The notes beneath the pieces were generated by a model. The model worked only from the letters and a program-made list of their open reading frames with translations. It was not told the origin of the DNA and ran no database searches. DNA of 64,000 nucleotides, taken from NCBI GenBank assembly GCA_961205875.1, contig OY540818.1, positions 10,886,761 through 10,950,760 of the forward strand, given 5' to 3'. The DNA comes from Sialis fuliginosa. Lineage: Eukaryota; Arthropoda; Insecta; Megaloptera; Sialidae. Numbering within the stretch: position 1 is the first letter of the stretch; each line of letters opens with the position of its first letter. The position numbers and the translations under genes are program-made. This document shows, piece after piece, positions 12,755-24,203 of the stretch.

Positions 12755-13245
12755 GGTCATAGACATATAGAACATAGGGTGGCCAGATTTTAGTTTTTGT
12801 AAACCCTGACATGTAAATGAAGACCTCGTTTTTATTTTATTTTTATTTTCATAAAATTTACTACCCTAATCTACACTTTTGCGCCCCCCCGTTTTATTTT
12901 TGACTAACTTTTTTTTTTAATTGTCATCATTTTTTGCAAAACGCGGAGAAATTACACCGAAACCCTGAGCCCGGAGAACCGGTATGCAAAACCTGAGACC
13001 TGGTCACCCTAATAGAGCATGGACCGCGAATTCTGTATTAACATAATGGTGTAACATTTTTTCAAAACAGAGAGAGAGATACGGTGACATTTGGGATATA
13101 TCTATCTCTTTTTCCATGAAGAATGAAATAGTTACTTCTGTTTAAATAAAGACAAGTATATCCCAAATCATTTTCTATCTCTTTCTTTTGACACGGCTCT
13201 GTTTTTGAGTTAAATGTGCGGCCCATGCTCTATGTCTATGATATT
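12755..13245. mobile_element. Nested MITE pair
   Basis: An inner element (about 12776-13011) begins agggtggccagattt and ends ctggtcaccct. It separates two parts of an outer element whose ends read tcatagacatatagaaca (left) and catgctctatgtctatgat (right). The outer element's interior carries inverted arms around TTTGGGATATA (13090) and TATATCCCAAA (13160). The arrangement suggests one MITE inserted near the end of another. Boundaries are approximate. Confidence 0.5.
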
Positions 13246-13469
13246 GGTACTTTTGCCTTTATTTTTAGTACGGCCCTGATACACACCCTTATTTACTATA
13301 CATTAGTTCTTATCTACGATATCGGCACTAAAAAGGCAATAATAACGAATATATTAAATAATTCATAAACAAAAAATCCATCAAATTATAGATAAATATC
13401 ATATAATGTATCTCAATTTTAATAAGATCAGTCCGATTACAAAAATCAGAATAACCAAATAATACAATC

Positions 13470-14824
13470 ATGTCTAACAATAAAGACAGTTTGTATTCTT
13501 CAGTTTTTAACTTTTATAAACTATCAAATTTTATCGGTTGTCTCGAAATAAATATAATACATAAAAATAATCAAATCAAAGCAAATGATTTGGGACTTTT
13601 AAATTCATCAAAAATTTTTCTACTCAGTTTAATTTTCATATATGGAATATATCGACAACTGGATGTTCAAATCAAAACAACTCATCAATTTAACTATTTT
13701 ATAACAATAATAAGTCATTATTCTGCATGTATTATTATTTTATTTTCTAGTTTTCTACATCGAAAAAAATATGTAACAGTTTGTTGTCTGTTAAACCATA
13801 TCGACAAAATATTAAATGTAATGGGGTATAAAGTGAATTTTAAAAATATTAAAACTGTATCGAATTTTATAACATTTATAACAATAATTTCTTATTTATT
13901 GTGGTTGTTATTTGAAATATATAGAAACATAAATAATTTAGAAATACTCGTGGAAATTATTGGAAAACTAACTTCATATCTGATAGAAATGCTGACAGTT
14001 CTTCAATTTTCTGGATTTGTTATTATACATTATATACATTTCAAAGTATTAAATAATTTTTTACGAGATTTCATCAAGAATTTTGACGACTTCGGTAACC
14101 GAATTTATTCGATAGATTATTCAAAAATAGAAGATATTTTAGAGATAATTCAAAAATCACAATACGTACATCAGACTCTTTGCGATGCTGTAGATTTAGC
14201 TAACTCTATATTCGATTCTTCACTGTTTTTTATTATTTCTGTAGATCATTTAGTATTTCTGTATGTATCATATGAAATAATGATTGGTAAATCGTTTATG
14301 CATATTTATATAGCAATATTATGCGTAGCAGAAATTTTATTGATTCTGGTTCCATGTAAAATTATAGAAACAGAAGTGAGTATAAATAATATGTGTTAAT
14401 GCTTATTATGTTTATTATGTAATATATCGCTGTTAAATTTATTCCAGTCTTCAAAAACAGTTCGATTGATCAATAACATTGATCCTACATATGAAATAGA
14501 AAAACTACAAACAGCTGTAAGTTTGGATTATTAAAATTAATTTCAAATACTATAATTTTTTTTATCTGCAGAAGGATTTATTCAATTTACAAACACTTCA
14601 CCAAATTATTAATATGACGGCGTTCATTCCATTAAAAATGTACATCATTCTAGAAGTAAGAAAATTGCAATATTATGGCTCTCCTATAAATAATTCAGTA
14701 TACATTATACCTTAAAATAATTACTTTTTAGATGATTGGAACAGTTTCTACAGTTTTAGTTGTAATAATCCAATTTGAAGATGAAATAAACCATCAAATA
14801 AGCAAATTGCAATCAGTGGCGTAA
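13470..14824 (+). CDS. Gustatory receptor (7tm_7 family)
   Basis: Four exons: 13470-14375, 14448-14516, 14572-14655 and 14732-14824, all phase 0, giving 383 residues. The long first exon encodes about six hydrophobic membrane segments. The three short 3' exons, all in the same phase, and a last segment MIGTVSTVLVVIIQF that matches the TYLVVLIQF-like TM7 signature identify an insect gustatory receptor. These are ligand-gated cation channels of taste neurons. The ligand cannot be predicted. The reading frame is intact, but its last three codons and stop fall in the terminus of a hAT-like element starting at 14814 (CAGTGGCGTAA), so the native C-terminus has been replaced. It is a single copy here. 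Confidence 0.85.
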
Positions 14825-14900
14825 CTAGGGATTTATTAAATTAGTTCCCGTTTGTGGTACAAGATCTAGGGGATGGCAAACTGGGGTAGAAGAGCATTGA
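14814..14900 (+). mobile_element. hAT-like element terminus at the receptor stop
   Basis: CAGTGGCGTAACTAGGG begins at 14814 and matches the terminal motif of the hAT-like elements at 1597 and 36028. No matching inverted right end or 8-bp duplication of ATTGCAAT could be found downstream, so the element is truncated or its far end is degraded. The right limit given is arbitrary. Confidence 0.55.
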
Positions 14901-15781
14901 GAGGCACCAAACTGGCATGACGAGGGAAAAAAGATTACCACGACCTCTAGCTAACAATAAACTTCTGATTGTAACTTAAAATATAAGTACATAAGACAAA
15001 ATCGATTTTTCTCGTTCGGTAATTTTCAATGAGACACGACCTATATAATAACAATAAAAATAATTTTAAGAATAAACATAATAACTAGTAAAAAATGACC
15101 TTAAGGTGTAAAAACGTTCCTCATCCCTGAATTAGGTTTTTCGATTTCCTATTCAGAAAAAATTTGAATAAAAATGCTTTCATATCTGGTCTGAAAGATT
15201 ATTAATTATTAGCATAGACAAACTGAAGTTTTTGGGATGGTATATTATCAGAAATGGCATTAGTCGCTAACAGAACTTTGGAGTTTCAAGTTTCTATTAT
15301 ATTTACAACCAATTCTTATAAAAACATAAGTATATAAATATGATATACTTGAAAACAGATTAAGATAGGATTTGATAAAATCTATACTACGAATCTTTAG
15401 TAAAATTCATGATAAAGGATTGATAGCATTATCGTCGTAAACACTGCATATATAATAAATAAAGTAGGTACTATTGTTTAATTTATCGCGATTATCAAGG
15501 TCTTTTATGAAAAATTAAGTCACTCGAGTAATACCTGATGTATTTGTTAATATATATCTCAAACATTTTCAAGTAGTATCTATTATTATTTCTATGTAGT
15601 TTTATATTTTTATTCCAGTTTTTAAAAGAATGTATACATAAGAGAAAATGCAAACTCGTGTTTTTGAGTTCCCTCCCTTCAAAATTACTAAGAGGGAAAT
15701 ATTTTTAAATGTTATTTAATTGCGGAAAATATTTTTGTATTGAATTTATACAAACTAAAGTCCGGTTACCAACCTTCCTTA

Positions 15782-16106
15782 TGTCCGGTATTATAAAGGA
15801 GCTAGCAAATTTGCTAGTTAGCAAGCACTTTCAAATGGGGTATTGATTCTGTGATAGTATCTATGGATAAGCTATGAAATTTAGAGCAGTGATTCTTCAA
15901 CGTATTGTAACACAGTTGGCGACTCTGACCGTACAAAATAATTTTCATAATATCGCCACTGTTTTAATACTGTTAGTGTTTACATACCACGCGTGCGCGA
16001 AAATTGTCAAACATTTCGTGAAACTAAAGGAGAACTGTCAGATAGGTTAGAAACCTCATTGCTAGCTAGCTAGCAATTTTTGCTAGCTCCATTATAATAC
16101 CGGACA
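15782..16106. mobile_element. Harbinger-like MITE, family A copy 2
   Basis: 325 bp. Ends tgtccggtattataaaggag and (inverted) ataataccggaca, with TTA target duplications at 15779-15781 and 16107-16109. The interior shares the gaaattacaatacagttggcgac-like core and the acgcgtgcgcgaaa block with copies 1 and 3, in the opposite orientation to those two. Confidence 0.8.
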
Positions 16107-17732
16107 TTAGTCCGCTACTGAATGTTAGATATAATTCGAAAGCTCTTAGGTTCATTTTTTGCCCTTTCATGATTACTGATTACTTATGCATTATAAAACA
16201 ACAATTAAAACAGATTTCATCGTAATTTGGAATTGATTGAATTCAATTAACAAATTATTAGTTTTACAGTCTGTATAAAAGTAAAATTAAAATCTATGAT
16301 AATTTATTTTTATCATTAAGTGACCGCTCTATCATCAAAGTCAAAAACATTAAAATAATAAATTAGTAATCTTTGAAGTATTATATCATTTCAAACTGAA
16401 CATCTTATTTTAGTATCAATTCTAAAACATTTATCTATATCACAATATAATACATTTTAATTTGACAAGTGGGATAAATAAAATCCCAGGTGCATATTCA
16501 AAATATATTTTTTTGTATTAATCACGTATCCAATTATTGTATCATTTATATCCTTATCATAATTATCTGTAACTTGAAATATAATTTATTTCTCATGTTT
16601 TGAAAATCTTAAAGTGTAGATATAATATGGAAATTTTTAAGTAATAAAGTAAATTACACGTAATCGTTTGATTTTTAGGATTATTTGTGTCTGTCTATCT
16701 GTCTGTTTGTCACAACCTTCTAGTTACTGAACTGTTTGACCTAGAATTTGGTATAATTTTAGTGGACCAAGAATATACCTTGAGGGGGGCAAATGGATTA
16801 CTTTTGTTTTTTATCCAATCCCGACGAGTGGGGTATCAATTGATAGCTGGAAAACCTACATTATTGAAGACATCAGTTTTATAATCTGATATAACTAATG
16901 GTTTTTAACTTTGCTAAAATTAAATGAATTTAACATAATCGCATAAATTGAAAAACTGTACGGTACGGGACACTATTACTCAAGATCTAACTCACATTTG
17001 ACATTTTTATTAATTCTACTATCTCTAATATTATATTTTCAAAATATTACAAATGCCCAGTCAATTGAATATAATATTATTATTAATATGTATTGTTGAA
17101 TATAAGTTAATTTAATTTTTCGATTATAAAAGGAACATTTTCATAGAAAAGTCCTTTGTTTTTAATGTTAATTATTTGTCATCTTCACTTTATACAATGT
17201 ATAAAGTAAGGAAATAAATCTGTTATTAATATTTTAATAACCACACAATATACATAATCCAAATAGAAAATGTAGATAATCTTCAATATTATTCATAGTT
17301 TAAACATTGCGAAAATAATAATAATAATAAAATAATCAAATTAAACAAATATTACATACTTGTAGAAATATTTACATTTAAAGAAAAATAAGTTTTCACA
17401 CATTCCTCTATAAATATGTATTTACTTTAATATCAAAAATAATGTATACAAATCTGTTTCTAAATTAATTTGGAAGTATGTATAATATACATACTTATAT
17501 AGGTCGTCAATTTTTTAAATTATTCTCCTATGAATATAAAAAGCCATACCTTGGGACCATATTTTCCTTTAAAGTTACCCCTTCCCCTTCTCAAGGCGAT
17601 TCATGTATGTACATATTAAAAAAAATTGTATAAGTAAAATGTGAAAGTAGTTTTAATAACTTATTTTTTACTTTTGTATTTTCATATTAATATGGTGCAT
17701 TTTTTTCACCTCACCATTATTATTTTTACTAA

Positions 17733-18064
17733 TGTCCGGTATCATAAAGGACCTAACAAATTTGTTAGCTAACAAACACTTTCAACTGAGGTATCAAACA
17801 TATATGACAGTTCTTTTGGAGTTTGTTGATGACTTTGACAAGTTTCGCGCACGCGTTGAAGGTAAATACAAACGGTATTAAAACAGTGGTGATGTTATGA
17901 AAATTATTTTGTACGGTCAAAGATGCCAACTGTGTTACAATTAATTGAAGTGTCACTGCTCTAAATTCCATAACTAATCCATAGATACTAGTACAGTATT
18001 AATACCCCATATGAATGTAATTGCTAGCTAACAAATTTTGTTAGGTCCTTTATAATACCGGGCA
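17733..18064. mobile_element. Harbinger-like MITE, family A copy 3
   Basis: 332 bp with ends tgtccggtatcataaagga and ctttataataccgggca. Flanking TAA occurs on both sides (17730-17732 and 18065-18067). The interior core aligns by eye with the copies at 677 and 15782. A minus-strand frame of 68 codons resembles one in copy 1, but this reflects shared repeat sequence. Confidence 0.8.
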
Positions 18065-18767
18065 TAAGAATCAATATATTTAAGTTTATCATTTCAATGT
18101 CGCTACAAATCAGAGAGTAATAATTTCTAATACTTGGACTTGGACATACCGCTTAAGAAAGCAGTTTTTCTAATAATATTTATTTGCTCTTTTCTTATTT
18201 TTCGTAAGTTTATTTTTGTGCCAAATCAACCCTATTTCTGTTATTTCTATTTAAAAATTTAGTCCAAAATTTTCCAAACGGTATACCACTAATGAATCCA
18301 ATTGATAACTTTTTCAATTTAAATGTATTATTTAATACTTTTATGTTATGTTATGTTAACTTAATTCCTTTGAACCGAACCTTTGTCTCTTTGATCTCGT
18401 AAATGACAACTGCTCTGACCACCTCCAAGACATTTCCTTGTCCCACCGGTAATCCATATCAGGTGGAAGATGTATAAGTTATCTATACATATTTTCGCAA
18501 AGCCTCAAATAAAATTTTATTTAATATATTATTTTTTCAAGTGGTTACTAAATTGTTATAGTATAAATACTTAAGTTGTTTGGGCCTAAAAGGGTATTTC
18601 TATTTACTTAGGGGTACCATGAAACAAATATTAAGACAGTAAAGGGATAGTGAACAGAAAAAGTTTGGGAATTAAATACAAATAAAAAAGTAAAATCCAA
18701 CTCTGTCTAAAAAAAACAATTGAACATTTATAGATAACGATTATCACAATTAGATCTTTGAAAATCG

Positions 18768-18803
18768 TATATAAATATGCTGGGGTTTCGTAACCAATGC
18801 AGT
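18768..18803 (+). promoter_or_regulatory. Core promoter of chitinase 1
   Basis: TATATAAAT at 18768-18776, followed by a CAGT initiator at 18800-18803. The spacing from the first T of the box to the initiator A is 33 nt, right for an insect TATA/Inr promoter. It places the transcription start after the ATG at 18797 begins, so the ATG at 18821 is the likely translation start. Confidence 0.65.
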
Positions 18804-18820
18804 GGACATTGCAAACAACA

Positions 18821-21800
18821 ATGCGGCTTTCACTAACACTTGCAGTAGCTCTAGCTTTTGCGGCTGTAGCCGTAGAGGCAGCAGTCCATGGTAAGTTTAT
18901 TTTAACGTTTTTTTAAAATAAAAAATAAAATACTTTATGGTTCTTCGATACTGAGTATTGCATCCTCTAGCCCATATTTCCATTTTAAAATTTCCTTGAA
19001 TATGTTTAATTGCAATTCTTTTATTAACCAACAGATAGAGTGGTGTGCTACTACGGTAGCTGGGCTGTCTACAGACAAGGAAACGGCAAATGCAATGTAG
19101 AAGATATCGATCCAAATCTCTGCACTCACTTGATCTACACCTTCGTTGGTCTGAAGGATAACGGAGACATCAACGTACTTGATCCATGGAATGACTTGCC
19201 TGACAATTGGGGCAAAGGTTTGTTGAATTTTTAGAAATACTCATTTTATGTGAAACTGTAATTTTAACTCCAAACATAAAAAAATTATTTTAAATAAATT
19301 TTCTATAACGATTATCTTTAATCTAGGTTTATCCCTGTTATTAATAACAGGGATAAACCTAGATTAAAGATAATTTTTAAACTGTTGTCTTTAGGCATTC
19401 GTGGACGGCCTTTCTAGTTAAAATATTTTAAATTTCCGGGTTGTTATGCCGTGGTCGATGTAACGTTCCCCTAAACGTTTCGCCGCTCTTTACCGGCAGC
19501 AACTTCAGTAGTGTCCTATGTAATAATTAATTAATTGATAATTTTTAAATCGTTGTTTTTTAAGAGGAAATATGTATATTTAAAAAACTAACCTTTTACA
19601 GTGAAAAAAGATTATACAAACTTATTGATTTATATTTTTATAATCAAACATGATTTACTTTATCTTCTCATAATTCAAAATATATTATATATAGTACTTG
19701 AAATCAGTTATCAATCTTACATATGAGTACTCGAATAAAATCGATCGACTTCACAAAGATTACTGATTGTTTTGTTATATTTTTATCAGGTATTTAATCT
19801 TATGTCCTTATTATAGACGCATTTGGACGTTTCAACAAGCTTCGATTGAAGAATCCCAAACTCAAGACTTTGCTCGCTATTGGAGGATGGAATGAAGGTT
19901 CTGAGAGATATTCAAAGGTGAGTTTTTTATATTCATTTGAAGGCATATTTACTATTGCACATATCACAATGTACAGTTCAAATTTACTCAATTATTAATC
20001 ATATTACATGATTTTTATGAGTCTCTGAATTCTCTAGGTTGTCAACAATGATGCCCTTCGTGCAAACTTCGTCAACTCTGCTACGAAATTCATCCTTCAC
20101 TACAACTTCAGTGGTTTTGATTTGGATTGGGAGTACCCCAACCAACGTGGTGGAGTTCCATCCGATGTCCCCGCCTACTCTAAACTGATCAAGGAAATGC
20201 GCGCTGAGTTTGACAAACACGACTTCCTTCTAACAGCTGCCGTCGCCGCTGCAGAACTTTCTGCTTCAAAGTCATATGAAATTGTAGAGCTTGCTAAGTA
20301 CGTAAATAGTAGTTTTAAATTTGAATGCTAGACTTTGAAAGCTTATATCTCACCAATAGATAGCTTGTATAGCCCTTTTACGATATAATGAGTTTAAACC
20401 CTAAAATAATAAATCAATAATATTACATATTTTCTATAGTAAAAAAGTGAAAATAGACGTAGTTCTACGTTACTAGTTGCGGCACATTATTGATTCAAAT
20501 AAATTATATAAAAACGTTTGCAATAATCAAATAGATAATTTGAGTCTTTTAATTTATAGATATTTAGACTGGATCAACGTTATGACTTACGACATTCATG
20601 GTGATTGGGATCGCTACCTAGGTCACAACGCTCCACTATTCCCACGTGATGACGAATCTGAAACTGATAGGAAGTACCTCAACTTGGAAGCCTGTATCAA
20701 CTACTGGATCAAGAGCGGAGCTCCACCAGAGAAACTTGTATTAGGTATCCCACTTTACGGTAGGACATTCACTATTGTAGACCCAAGCAGAATCAAGCCA
20801 GGAGATCAAAACAATGGTGCCGGTACCGCTGGACCTTACACCCGCCAGAGAGGTTTCATTGGTTACAATGAGGTAGTTTAATTATACAAAAATTTATTTC
20901 AATTCAAAAATTATTTATATGATCTAATAAACTGTATTTTTTTAGATTTGTGAATTCTGGGGTACTAACACTAAGAGATACTGGGACGAACAACAAATGG
21001 TTCCCTACGCCGTTAAAGGTAATGATTGGATAACATACGATGACGAAGAATCTATCAAAATAAAGGTCGAGTGGGCCATGAGAATGAATCTGGGAGGTGC
21101 TATGGTCTGGAGTGTTGAGACTGACGACTTCCGTGGAGTATGCGGTAGAAAGAATCCATTGTTGAAGACCATTGTTGAAACATTACACGGCGAATTGCCT
21201 GTAAGTGATTTATCATTATCTTTTTGTATTGAATTCTCATTTAAACCATACATTTAATAGATACATATCTATAAGTAAAGTGCATAAAAACACATGTATT
21301 CAAAGATCAAGTGCGCTAACTTACTAGGCCAATGTTAATTTTACATTTGAGTCCACAAAATCATTTGATTTTTATATGAGCTACTCATTAGCCAAATTAC
21401 CTAACTCCATATAACAAACAATTAGTTATTTATGTATTAATTAAAATACAAATACTGAAAATGCCTCGTTTATTTGCAGCCAACTGAGCCAACTACTACC
21501 AGGGATCCATCTGAAACAACAATATCAACTGAATCCACAACATGGACACCCAGAACAACCACCGAATCAACATCTGCTGGTACCACTGTTTCAACCACTA
21601 CAACTGAAAGACCTGGTGGTCCATTCGAATGCCCAGATGATGGCTACTTCCGGGATGAATATAACTGCGGCATTTTCTACAGGTATAATTAATTTCATAA
21701 TTATTTTATATTTTTCAGTAATATAATAGACCAGGGGTGTCCAACTTTTTTGAAAATTACCACCACATTTAAATTTTGATAGACATATTTCCCTGACTAT

Positions 21801-22485
21801 TTACTCTAATGTAGATAAGTAAGGTATCATTTAACTGCTCTTAACTGGAAAAAAACATATACAAAATGAGAGGTTATAATTTAAAAAACAAACTTTATTT
21901 GCGGACTTTGATAATTAAATTGATTTAATAAAGAGGTACTTGTTTTATTAGTAACATGAGTTCATGAGAATTATAAAAAAGAAGCCCAACAATAAAAAAA
22001 AAAACAGAATACCTTGCTCTTAAAGCGGCCAATACTGGTGCCAGTACCTTAATGCTTTTTATTTCCAATTGGGGCTAGTTTTTGTAAACCATGGTTAATT
22101 ATTTTAAAAATTGTAAAAAATACCCCTTTTATTTTTACTTCGAATTTAAAAACTATATTTTTTAAGAATCAGCAATAATTACAATACACACATTAGGTAA
22201 GACAAATTTTCTTATTAAATAAAAAGAATGCATTTAGTATGTCTACAAAAATTTAAGATTGCTTCCTCATTTATAATACAAGCAAATAATTAAAATGTTG
22301 GGAAAACCATGTATAAAATTAGCACATATCTTTATTATAATATGTACATTTTTTCTAGATGTATTCGTCGTGGAGATCACATTGACAAGTATGAATATAG
22401 GTGCCCTGACACTCTTCTTTTCGACTTAAACTTATTCATCTGTCTCCCATGTAAAGATGTTGACTGTCCTAACAAAGAATGCTAA
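18821..22485 (+). CDS. Secreted chitinase 1 (GH18 + CBM14)
   Basis: Eight exons: 18821-18890, 19035-19217, 19817-19917, 20038-20297, 20560-20872, 20946-21200, 21480-21682, 22359-22485; 503 residues. It begins with a signal peptide (MRLSLTLAVALAFAAVAVEA). The GH18 barrel starts at VVCYYGSWAVYR and has the catalytic FDLDWE motif with the acid at Glu150, then MTYDIHG and GGAMVWSVETDDF near the end of the barrel. A Thr/Ser-rich linker (~395-435) and a Cys-rich chitin-binding type-2 domain follow. It hydrolyses beta-1,4 chitin in cuticle or gut lining; the single-domain secreted form fits gut-type (group IV-like) chitinases. The CBM region has eight Cys rather than six. Codons are visibly richer in C/G third positions than in chitinase 2. 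An AATAAA lies at 22531. Confidence 0.93.
19311..19374. repeat. Perfect 64-bp palindrome
   Basis: Two 32-bp arms (starting ATTATCTTTAATCTAGG) are exact reverse complements with no spacer, centred between 19342 and 19343 in intron 2 of chitinase 1. The symmetry breaks at the next base on each side. It could form a cruciform in DNA or a hairpin in the pre-mRNA. Confidence 0.95.
21732..22060. mobile_element. Repeat in last intron of chitinase 1
   Basis: CAGGGGTGTCCAACTTTTT at 21732 is a hAT-like terminal motif. The segment around 21904-21970 (...cttgttttattagtaacatg...) recurs inverted at 25315-25400 in intron 2 of chitinase 2. The right end could not be placed, and there is no coding capacity. 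Confidence 0.5.
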
Positions 22486-24142
22486 ACATTTTGTAAATTA
22501 CTGTATTAATATAGTTTATGTGAATATGTAAATAAAAATGGAGTAATAATTCTATATGTTTTTTATTTATCTGTAAAACCATTTTATTTAGGTACTAATA
22601 CTTTATTTCTAAATATTTTCTTAGTATGTAATAAAAAATTAAAAGAATTTTATAAGAAATTGCATTTAATAAATGTTTTTATAAATTCGTATAACATTTA
22701 AGTAAAAATGCTTACAATATTATTAATAATACGTTGTAAGCTAGTCCTAATCAACCCAAATTGCTCCACGGGCCGAGTAGACAAATTTTTTTCTCATAAT
22801 TTTTTCGAACGAATTCCATACATATTGAATTCTTTTTCTACTCACCTTCATTTTTTTTAAAGTAGAACTACTTAGAAACCCGGAAACCTCGAGAGCAATA
22901 AATGCAAAAAAATATATCTCCTTTTGAAAACTTATATCCCCGGAACTAATAATCGTACAGAAATACATAAAACAAAATACATATGTGACAAAATTTAATA
23001 TATCATATTATAAATTCACTTTTGTGTGTATTTGAGTTGATATTTCTATGAAAAATTTAAATTTTTCTATGAAATTTTTATGAAAAGTGAAATTAAAACT
23101 ATGATATCTGACTAAAAAAGTTTTATTTTTAGATTTCGTTACAAGTATGTTTTTTTATATAGAAAATAATGAGAAAAGTTCAAATTTTCAAACCGCAGGC
23201 CTGTATTTGAAACCGTTCTCGAGATATGGTCTCTCAAAGTTTCAGTTTTATCAAATTTTTGGAGAAAAATAGCTGTAACTTTTGAAAACGTGCTTAAAAT
23301 TGATTTTAGTTGGCGAATTTGAAATCATCGTGTCAAAATCTATATAATGACATGTAAAATACTTCAAAACTCGACAAAAAAAATTTCGCGAAAAATCAAA
23401 AAAATTCAAAGGGGTATATTGACACGATGATTTCAAATTCGTCAACTAAAATCAATTCTGACCACGCGTTCAAAAGTTACGGTTATTTTTCCTCAAAATT
23501 TTGAAAAAACTTAAACTTTGAAAGACTATATCTCGAAAACGGTTTGAGATATAAACCTGCGGTTTGAAAATTTCAACATAGCAATTTGAAAGACAGCTCA
23601 TATTTACTGCAAAATGTTACACCCAAAAGCTTCAAGATCATCGCGGAAGCCTTGATTACATCTCGCTTCTTATCTAGAACTAATACTAAAAAATTATAAT
23701 AAAATTTTATAATTATTAAAAATATATCATTACAACTATATTAATTTAAATGAATGCAATATTAATATATTTACGACATTTATGTACCTTAATAAACAAT
23801 AAAATATTTCAAATCTTTGCAGTGGCGTATCATAAAAATTATACCCCATTTCTGAGAATTTTAAATGGTAATATTTTAGGTGTGCTTATTTATCTAATCT
23901 ATTAACAGCTTTTAATTAAATAACAATATTCTAACAGGCATCAAAAATCACACCTCCCTTCCTGAAATCATAAGTGTCATAGGATTTAAACTACGTCAAT
24001 GATTTCTTACAATTTAATCTATTGGATTAGAATTTAAATAAAAAATCATAAAAATCCGCACATGTGTAAACAGAGATTGATGAACTCATATAGGTAGATA
24101 AAGGATTTATGATTTTTCTTTGAATTTATTCTGCGATTCAAG
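22486..24142. other. Spacer between the chitinases
   Basis: Contains the chitinase 1 3' UTR, a foldback repeat (23120-23580), and an isolated cagtggcgta terminus at 23820. No exons seen. Confidence 0.55.
23120..23580. repeat. Foldback repeat, family B copy 1
   Basis: Left arm blocks (caaaccgcaggcctgtat, aaccgttctcgagatatggt, gattttagttggcgaatttg) return inverted on the right (caaattcgtcaactaaaatc, tatatctcgaaaacggtttg, aacctgcggtttgaaaa). The inner part of the right arm is missing relative to copy 2 at 36700-37448, so this copy is older or internally deleted. Confidence 0.75.
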
Positions 24143-24176
24143 TATAAATACATGACAATTTCAAGAATATAACAGT
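24143..24176 (+). promoter_or_regulatory. Core promoter of chitinase 2
   Basis: TATAAATA at 24143-24150 and ACAGTT with initiator CAGT at 24173-24176. The spacing is 31 nt, nearly the same as in chitinase 1, and the ATG follows 30 nt downstream. Confidence 0.65.
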
Positions 24177-24203
24177 TCCGGTAAAATACTAGAGTAGGTA
24201 ATA

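Larger units (their letters stand above)
11531..13469. other. Intergenic region with several MITEs
   Basis: Holds the mL54 3' end (AT-rich with poly(A)-like motifs), a small Harbinger-like MITE at 11599, AT-rich unique DNA, and a nested MITE cluster at 12755-13245. No exon could be supported. Confidence 0.55.
14825..18767. other. Gene-free stretch with MITE copies
   Basis: Nearly 4 kb without supportable exons. It contains two family A MITEs (15782 and 17733) and AT-rich DNA. A 65-codon frame near 16687 follows a tgtctgtctatctgtctgt tract and looks like a degenerate repeat rather than a gene. Confidence 0.55.

Noticed and set aside
16687..16884. 65-codon plus-strand frame
   Set aside because: Follows a tgtctgtc-type low-complexity tract, with no neighbouring exons or family resemblance; probably an old repeat.
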